Part shown: in pieces, positions 6,827-10,709 of the stretch
Layout: the number at the start of each line of letters is the position of its first letter
How positions within the stretch are numbered: the stretch's first letter is position 1
Source of the DNA: Treponema sp. UBA1798
GTDB taxonomy: Bacteria > Spirochaetota > Spirochaetia > Treponematales > Treponemataceae
Length of the DNA: 10,709 nt
Assembly: GCA_002319875.1 (NCBI GenBank)
Contig: DCFS01000230.1
Coordinates: 2,354 to 13,062 of the forward strand
Reading direction: 5' to 3'
Made by a program: the position numbers and the translations under genes
The notes under the pieces: generated by a model
The model's input: the letters and a program-made list of their open reading frames with translations, nothing else
Databases searched by the model: none
Told to the model about the DNA's origin: nothing

Positions 6827-6877
6827 ATAGTATGCAAGAACTGTTCTGTAGGATCGGTTATAGTACCTGCATACTAT
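6827..6877. repeat. 10-bp inverted repeat flanking the short intergenic region and touching a start codon
   Basis: ATAGTATGCA (6827-6836) and TGCATACTAT (6868-6877) are perfect inverted copies 31 bp apart; the right arm includes the first two bases of the next gene's ATG. Just inside the left arm lies an 11-bp palindrome, AGAACTGTTCT (6837-6847). It could be a composite operator or an mRNA structure that hides the start codon. No T-run is present. Confidence 0.55.
6859..6864 (+). promoter_or_regulatory. -10-like hexamer just upstream of the 108-residue gene
   Basis: TATAGT ends 11 nt before the ATG at 6876, so a transcript would begin only a few bases upstream of the start codon. No Shine-Dalgarno sequence and no recognisable -35 box are present. 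Confidence 0.4.
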
Positions 6878-7202
6878 GAACGAATACAGAACGGTGAACT
6901 ATGATCCGCAGCAGGTTGGCGGCGAGGTAACCGGTGCATCCGGTACGCTGCACCGGGGTAGTATAACAATTCCTGTTCCAGTACTGAAAGGTTCAGGGGA
7001 TGTACTTAAAAATATACGTAACCGCCTTACATCTCCGGAGTTCAGTGAACTTATAGTTGCAGATTTTTCAGACGTCGCACAGAGCTGCAATGTATACGGC
7101 GATTATTGCAGAAAAGCAGCTGCCACGGCAGAAAAAGATTTTACCTGTCTGGGGCTTGCCCTTTATGGAGATAAAAAACTTATAAACAAACTGACGGGTT
7201 AA
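6876..7202 (+). CDS. Uncharacterised 108-residue protein
   Basis: I do not recognise this protein. It is soluble-looking, with no signal peptide or membrane span. The N-terminal third has short alternating stretches (SGTLHRGSITIPVPVLKG) suggesting beta strands. The rest looks mixed or helical (GDVLKNIRNRLTSPEFSELI, then DFSDVAQSC and FTCLGLALYGDKKL), with three cysteines. Codon use resembles its neighbours. It has no Shine-Dalgarno sequence: a -10-like TATAGT lies 11 nt before the ATG, and an inverted repeat overlaps the start codon. Alternative explanations are a fragment of a larger domain or a wrongly chosen start. It follows the dehydrogenase gene by 55 nt and precedes the dioxygenase gene by about 65 nt. 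That it is a real gene is likely but not certain. Confidence 0.55.
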   Translation: MNEYRTVNYDPQQVGGEVTGASGTLHRGSITIPVPVLKGSGDVLKNIRNRLTSPEFSELIVADFSDVAQSCNVYGDYCRKAAATAEKDFTCLGLALYGDKKLINKLTG

Positions 7203-7248
7203 ATTCCTCTTTTACGATAAAAACAGCAGATACTTCCGGCTGAATCTA

Positions 7249-7257
7249 TGCTATACT
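7249..7257 (+). promoter_or_regulatory. Extended -10 promoter of the DODA-type dioxygenase gene
   Basis: TGCTATACT is a TGn-extended -10 box whose hexamer TATACT ends 10 nt before the ATG at 7268. Extended -10 promoters need little or no -35 contact, and none is visible. The predicted leader is only about 4 nt. Confidence 0.55.
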
Positions 7258-7267
7258 AGTGTACATT

Positions 7268-8035
7268 ATGAATAGTAAAATGCCTGTTTTATTTGTGGGT
7301 CATGGCTCGCCAATGAACGCCATTGAACAAAATGAGTTTACAGAAACCTGGCAGAACCTTGCAAAAAAGATTCCCCGTCCAAATTCAATTCTTGCTGTTT
7401 CCGCACACTGGTTCACAGCCGGTTCTCGAATCCAGACAGCTGTACATCCCCGTCAGATATATGATATGTACGGTTTTCCTCAGGCTTTGTACAACGTCCA
7501 GTTCCACGCAGACGGAAATCCAGGGCTTGCTGAAAAAATAATAAAACTTGTTCACACCAAAGTTGAAGTGGATAATTCATGGGGTATTGACCACGGTACA
7601 TGGGCCGTACTGTGCAGAATGTATCCTCATGCAGATATTCCCGTGGTGCAGCTGAGCGTTAACCGGAATGCGTCCTTTGAGGAACAATATATGCTCGGGC
7701 AGGAATTAAAACAACTGCGGGATGAAGGTGTTTTGATTTTGGGAAGCGGCAATATCGTACACAATCTTGGTATGATTAACTGGGATAAAGCTGGAGGATT
7801 TGACTGGGCAAATTCTTTTGATACGGCAGTACGCGACGCAGTTCTTGCAGGAGATATTCATGCAGTTATGCAAACGGCTTCATCCGGAAAAAACGCAGGA
7901 CTTGCAATTCCATCCCCCGATCACTTTATGCCGCTTCTGTATGCACTCGGAGCGGCTGACAAAGACCCTGCTGTCGTATTCAATAACTCGTGCACGCTCG
8001 GTTCGTTGTCTATGACGGGATTTGTGTTCGGGTAA
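7268..8035 (+). CDS. ygiD: YgiD/DODA-type extradiol ring-cleavage dioxygenase
   Basis: A 255-residue class III extradiol dioxygenase (LigB superfamily, DODA/YgiD subfamily), a cytosolic metalloenzyme. Characterised relatives open catechol rings such as that of L-DOPA, though the natural bacterial substrate is generally unclear. Family motifs are all present: LFVGHGSPM near the N-terminus (His12), SAHW (His47), IDHGTW (His109), GSGNIVHNLG (His165) and SPDHFMPLLYALG (His219), supplying the metal-binding and catalytic histidines. Length matches the family. I prefer the ATG at 7268; a GTG at 7259 and an ATG at 7280 are also in frame. There is no Shine-Dalgarno sequence, and an extended -10 lies immediately upstream, suggesting a nearly leaderless mRNA. 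An oxygen-using enzyme is notable beside anaerobic fermentation genes; it might serve in detoxification or act on another substrate. Confidence 0.9.
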   Translation: MNSKMPVLFVGHGSPMNAIEQNEFTETWQNLAKKIPRPNSILAVSAHWFTAGSRIQTAVHPRQIYDMYGFPQALYNVQFHADGNPGLAEKIIKLVHTKVEVDNSWGIDHGTWAVLCRMYPHADIPVVQLSVNRNASFEEQYMLGQELKQLRDEGVLILGSGNIVHNLGMINWDKAGGFDWANSFDTAVRDAVLAGDIHAVMQTASSGKNAGLAIPSPDHFMPLLYALGAADKDPAVVFNNSCTLGSLSMTGFVFG

Positions 8036-8078
8036 ACATGCAGTCCTCCCGGAAGTAGCATAAAGGGGCTGTTACCGG

Positions 8079-8084
8079 TATAAT
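8079..8084 (+). promoter_or_regulatory. -10 box of a leaderless methyltransferase gene
   Basis: A perfect TATAAT ends 6 nt before the ATG at 8091, so the usual start point would be the A of the ATG itself. No Shine-Dalgarno sequence lies in the 20 bases before the ATG, and no clear -35 box is visible. Confidence 0.55.
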
Positions 8085-8090
8085 CCTGCT

Positions 8091-8882
8091 ATGCCGGAAT
8101 CAGATTTCGAATTCAGCAGACAATCGTTTGACGCTGTGTCTCAGGAATATAAAGATGCACGTCCAGAATATGATTCAAGACTGTTCGAATATATAGACTC
8201 AGTCAGACATTTTACGAAAGAATCCCGTATCCTTGAACTTGGAGCAGGAACAGGAATCGCCACTAAACAAATTTCGGATACATGGCATTCCTCTATAACT
8301 GCGGTTGAACCGGGAACTCATCTCACGGCAGAAGCACAGACGAGACTTGCCGGATATACAAACATTAATTTTGTCACCTCAACGTTTGAATCGTTTGAAG
8401 CAGAAGAAAAATCTTTTGATGCTGTTTTTTCTGCAACAGCATTCCACTGGCTGGATCCGGCGGTAAAATATCGTAAATCGTCCGCACTATTAAAAGATGA
8501 TGGACTTCTTGCTGTTTTCTGGAATTACTACGGCAGGGACGACACAGAAACCGATATGCAGAAATTGTACGAAAAATACGGTATGGCCGCTCCCGGTACG
8601 GATATGCGCAGACTCCAGCAGGAAAAAATGAAAAACCGCAGAAAGGAACTTGAAACGAACGGATATTTTCATTTAGTAAACGAAGCGCTGTTCAACAGAA
8701 ATATTCCGTATACAGCTTCACGTTATATCAATCTGTTGAAAACATTTTCTGATCACAGCCGCGTACCGGGTATCAATTCATTTTACGAAGAAGTCTTCAA
8801 TTTTATTGAAAACAGCGGCGGTATTATTAATGTACGCATCACTGCGCAGCTTGAAATCGCGGCAAAAAACGCAGCAACCTGA
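8091..8882 (+). CDS. Class I SAM-dependent methyltransferase
   Basis: A 263-residue Rossmann-fold methyltransferase (Methyltransf_11/25-like). SAM-binding motif I is ILELGAGTGIAT (about 47-58), the acidic residue after strand two is Glu73 in AVEPG, and motif IV is FDAVFSATAFHWL (about 109-121) with the FHW common in small-molecule methyltransferases. LLKDDGLLAVFWN follows (about 133-145). The N-terminal FDAVSQEYKDARPEY is the usual opening of this group, so the start is well placed. The C-terminal segment YINLLKTFSDHSRVPG is shared by uncharacterised relatives. The acceptor is unknown. The gene stands 55 nt after the dioxygenase, with TATAAT 6 nt before its ATG and no Shine-Dalgarno sequence, so it is probably a separate leaderless unit. 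It converges with the minus-strand genes to its right. Confidence 0.88.
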   Translation: MPESDFEFSRQSFDAVSQEYKDARPEYDSRLFEYIDSVRHFTKESRILELGAGTGIATKQISDTWHSSITAVEPGTHLTAEAQTRLAGYTNINFVTSTFESFEAEEKSFDAVFSATAFHWLDPAVKYRKSSALLKDDGLLAVFWNYYGRDDTETDMQKLYEKYGMAAPGTDMRRLQQEKMKNRRKELETNGYFHLVNEALFNRNIPYTASRYINLLKTFSDHSRVPGINSFYEEVFNFIENSGGIINVRITAQLEIAAKNAAT

Positions 8883-8933
8883 ATCTGCAGCAGCTTACGC
8901 AGTTTTCCTCTCTTACGGACACGAAAACGAAGT

Positions 8934-8949
8934 GATACTGTTTAGTATC
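8934..8949. terminator. Small hairpin in the convergent intergenic region
   Basis: GATACT-GTTT-AGTATC is a perfect 6-bp stem with a 4-nt loop in the 105-bp space between the convergent methyltransferase and membrane-protein genes. It has no proper T-run on either strand (CGTTTTCG follows nearby on the minus strand), so it is at best a weak bidirectional terminator. Nothing else was seen in this space. Confidence 0.3.
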
Positions 8950-8987
8950 GGCCTCAACAGACTATACATTCTGCCCTGATTTCCTGT

Positions 8988-9569
8988 TCACGCAAATGCA
9001 TGCAGTACAAGAAACACGACAACAACGAAAACGTCGGAAACAAGCGGGACAAGTCCGTCTATAAACGAGGCAGCTCCGTCAAGATGATAATACCGCAGAT
9101 AGCAGACGAACCCGGCAACTGTTACTGCCAGAACAAGAAAATCCAGCACAACAGTTACAGGCATTCCGAATCGGCCTGCCGCAGAGAGAGCAGAAAGTGC
9201 ACACAATTCTCCCGCCGCCCATAAAATCATAATGAACAGTTCCGATGTAACCGGCCGGTGAAAAACATACACGCTCACGGCAAGCAGCACTCCGTACAAT
9301 ATCAGTGCAGCGAAGAGTATGATACCAGCCGGTACAACGGGACGGACATCGGCTGGTATCCGTACCCCAAAAATAAACAAAAATATTGCGGCAAAGCCGA
9401 TAAGAAACGCTGGAATAAGAAGTGCCGCTGAAGCAAACCGGGGTGCTGACGCACCGGGCCGGAAGAGTACGACCCACCAGGCAATGTACAGAAGACTTGT
9501 CACAAGAATACACAAATTACCAGAAAACAGAAGCCAGTCACGCATCAAAAAATTTCTAAAAAATACCAT
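8988..9569 (-). CDS. Multi-spanning membrane protein of unknown function
   Basis: A 193-residue very hydrophobic protein that I cannot assign to a family. About six membrane spans can be drawn, with hydrophobic stretches near residues 13-37, 45-68, 78-101, 108-126, 134-155 and 170-192. Basic residues (R5, R10, R37, R44) cluster around the first loop. Few polar residues lie within the spans, so it does not look like an ordinary transporter, and no catalytic motif stands out. The frame extends ten codons upstream to a TTG at 9599, but the ATG at 9569 is preceded by GGGGAGG and this start leaves 22 nt after the 2H phosphoesterase stop codon. It is the last gene of the minus-strand group and probably shares its transcript. 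Confidence 0.7.
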   Translation of the reverse strand: MVFFRNFLMRDWLLFSGNLCILVTSLLYIAWWVVLFRPGASAPRFASAALLIPAFLIGFAAIFLFIFGVRIPADVRPVVPAGIILFAALILYGVLLAVSVYVFHRPVTSELFIMILWAAGELCALSALSAAGRFGMPVTVVLDFLVLAVTVAGFVCYLRYYHLDGAASFIDGLVPLVSDVFVVVVFLVLHAFA

Positions 9570-9591
9570 ATATTCTACCTCCCCGCCTCTT

Positions 9592-10227
9592 TTACACAAT
9601 AAGCGGAATTTCCGATTCTATTATCGACTGACTGTTATCACCGATAATTTCAACACTCACAGTATCTATAAAGGCTGTATATTTACCAAGCATTGACCGT
9701 GCGGCAGCCAGCCTGACCTGTGCTGATTCCTCTGTACAAGTTCCGATGGTCATATGCGGAATAAATTCTTCCTGCAAAAGGATATGAGGAATATACGGTG
9801 AAAACAGTCCGTTATAAAGCGAACGGAACATTTTAATAACAATATCTTTCCCTTCCACGGGAAGTAAAAATAAAAACGATCCCTTTACGATAACATCTGA
9901 AAGCGTCAGACAGAAAGGTGAAATCCCTGCCATGCAGGAGACAACAGCATCACGTACCTGCATCGATGTAAATACTGACGAAAATGGAAAGACAAGCGTA
10001 ATATGGGGTTTTACTTTTTCATATGCAGGATCAAACTCGCGGCGAACTTGTTCTATGCCTGCGCTGTCCGAAAAACGGGGAATGAGCAGAACAGAACGCA
10101 TGACCGGATTTTTCACCTCTTGAGGTATCTGAATACCATTTTCAGCGGAACAGATTTTTACAATCTCCTTCACAGCTTTCCCCCAGTCTTTAGTGTACAC
10201 AGGAGTCTTCATGCTATTCAAGAGCAC
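9592..10227 (-). CDS. 2H phosphoesterase (2'-5' RNA ligase-like)
   Basis: A 211-residue protein with the two HxTx motifs that define the 2H phosphoesterase superfamily: HITL at 75-78 (in KPHITLVFPF) and HMTI at 158-161 (in FIPHMTIGT). Such enzymes act on 2',3'-cyclic or 2'-5' phosphodiester bonds in RNA ends and small nucleotides, with the two histidines in a shared active site. The core fold begins at about residue 43 (MRSVLLIPRFSD); the 42 residues before it are additional. The start is uncertain: GTG at 10227 lies 10 nt after the upstream stop codon, ATG at 10212 and ATG at 10101 are in frame, and none has a good Shine-Dalgarno sequence. Translation may be coupled to the upstream kinase-like gene. 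The natural substrate is unknown. Confidence 0.85.
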   Translation of the reverse strand: MLLNSMKTPVYTKDWGKAVKEIVKICSAENGIQIPQEVKNPVMRSVLLIPRFSDSAGIEQVRREFDPAYEKVKPHITLVFPFSSVFTSMQVRDAVVSCMAGISPFCLTLSDVIVKGSFLFLLPVEGKDIVIKMFRSLYNGLFSPYIPHILLQEEFIPHMTIGTCTEESAQVRLAAARSMLGKYTAFIDTVSVEIIGDNSQSIIESEIPLIV

Positions 10228-10237
10228 TTCTGCTGAC

Positions 10238-10709
10238 TTATTTTTTTACAACTATACTACCCTTTGTCTCTGCTATACCGATACTTGCAATTACAGAATA
10301 GTTAAAATCAAGATAATCATTTTCTACACCATCTGAAAAGATACAACCGTTTTCTCCCATTTTTGATTCAACACAAAACGTTGTTCCGCTTTCAATCTTT
10401 CCAAAAACAAGATCTGTTCCTGTATTAACACTGGGAAACGGTTCCCGAACAGCATACATAAGAGTATCGTTCCCCCACAGTCTGTTGTCAACTTCTGTTT
10501 CTTCCAGATCCATGCTTCCAATTATGCCTTCTGCCCCGGTAATAACACTTTTCATCCATCCGGACCGGCCTGGCGGAGTAGAAACAATAATACCGCTTGA
10601 CGATTGATATTCAGAATTATTCCCGATAGTGATTGTATATCGCGCAGAAGAATGGTTCTTTACACCAATCAATAACCCCGCCGCAAGCAGCGGGGTATAT
10701 TGTTCTCTA
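10238..10709 (-). CDS. ATP-NAD kinase-like protein, C-terminal part (cut by window end)
   Basis: The frame is open to the right edge (about 156 codons visible) and lacks its N-terminus, including any GGDG-type ATP site. The visible part resembles the C-terminal beta-rich domain of ATP-NAD kinase-like proteins: a segment ending NHSSARYTIT, then SSSGIIVSTPPGRSGWMKSV where relatives have STGTGSTGW, and a final SDGVENDYLDFNYSVIASIG. The replacement of GSTGW by GRSGW suggests altered substrate binding or a non-NAD substrate. A TTG at 10672 is not a real start because continuous coding-like sequence (EQYTPLLAAGLLIG) precedes it. It is the first visible gene of the group, 10 nt upstream of the 2H phosphoesterase. 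The family call rests on remembered motifs and is moderate. Confidence 0.6.
   Translation of the reverse strand, partial: REQYTPLLAAGLLIGVKNHSSARYTITIGNNSEYQSSSGIIVSTPPGRSGWMKSVITGAEGIIGSMDLEETEVDNRLWGNDTLMYAVREPFPSVNTGTDLVFGKIESGTTFCVESKMGENGCIFSDGVENDYLDFNYSVIASIGIAETKGSIVVKK

Noticed and set aside
9079..9513. A 144-codon Cys-rich open frame overlapping the membrane protein gene on the same strand.
   Set aside because: It is a frame-shifted reading of the membrane protein gene, which has the good ribosome site; the Cys-rich composition is a frame artefact.
10677..10696. GC-rich hairpin (CCCCGC ... GCGGGG) near the right edge, looking like a terminator or REP element.
   Set aside because: It lies within continuous open reading frame of the kinase-like gene on the minus strand (codons for PLLAAG), and no T-run follows on either strand.

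Overview
The window looks like a chromosomal segment of an anaerobic, amino-acid-fermenting bacterium of medium GC content. A treponeme-like spirochaete or a clostridium would both fit. The pointers are a paired GABA aminotransferase and 4-hydroxybutyrate dehydrogenase, a relaxed lipobox (T-L-S-C) on the solute-binding protein of the kind spirochaetes tolerate, and strong Shine-Dalgarno sequences on most genes. The lineage is an inference from gene content only. No mobile element, CRISPR array, rRNA or tRNA was seen.

Left block, minus strand (1-4166). In transcription order this holds a PucR/CdaR-type regulator, a lipoprotein solute-binding protein (SBP), an ABC ATPase, an ABC permease and the start of a cytidylate-kinase-like gene. 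Together the SBP, ATPase and permease form a polar amino-acid importer. The SBP has a good promoter (TTGACA, 17 bp, TATGGT). Between that promoter and the SBP start codon lies a strong hairpin followed by seven T's, which looks like an attenuator. A second imperfect hairpin lies between the SBP and ATPase genes.

Centre, plus strand (4301-6820). A class III aminotransferase (GabT-like) and an iron-dependent 4-hydroxybutyrate dehydrogenase diverge from the regulator. They would turn GABA into succinate semialdehyde and then 4-hydroxybutyrate. The divergent intergenic region holds a perfect palindrome, TTGTGC-N5-GCACAA, likely an operator. The simplest model is a GABA (or related amino acid) uptake and degradation module controlled by the PucR-type protein.

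Right of centre, plus strand (6876-8882). Three genes follow: an unrecognised 108-residue protein, a YgiD/DODA-type extradiol dioxygenase and a class I SAM-dependent methyltransferase. None has a Shine-Dalgarno sequence, and each has a -10-like hexamer 6-11 nt before its start codon. They look like a run of leaderless or nearly leaderless single-gene units, unlike the rest of the window.

Right end, minus strand (8988-10709), convergent with the methyltransferase. In transcription order there is the C-terminal part of an ATP-NAD-kinase-like protein (cut by the window end), a 2H phosphoesterase (2'-5' RNA ligase-like) and a multi-spanning membrane protein of unknown function. Tight spacing (10 and 22 nt) suggests one operon, plausibly concerned with nucleotides carrying a 2'-phosphate or cyclic phosphate.
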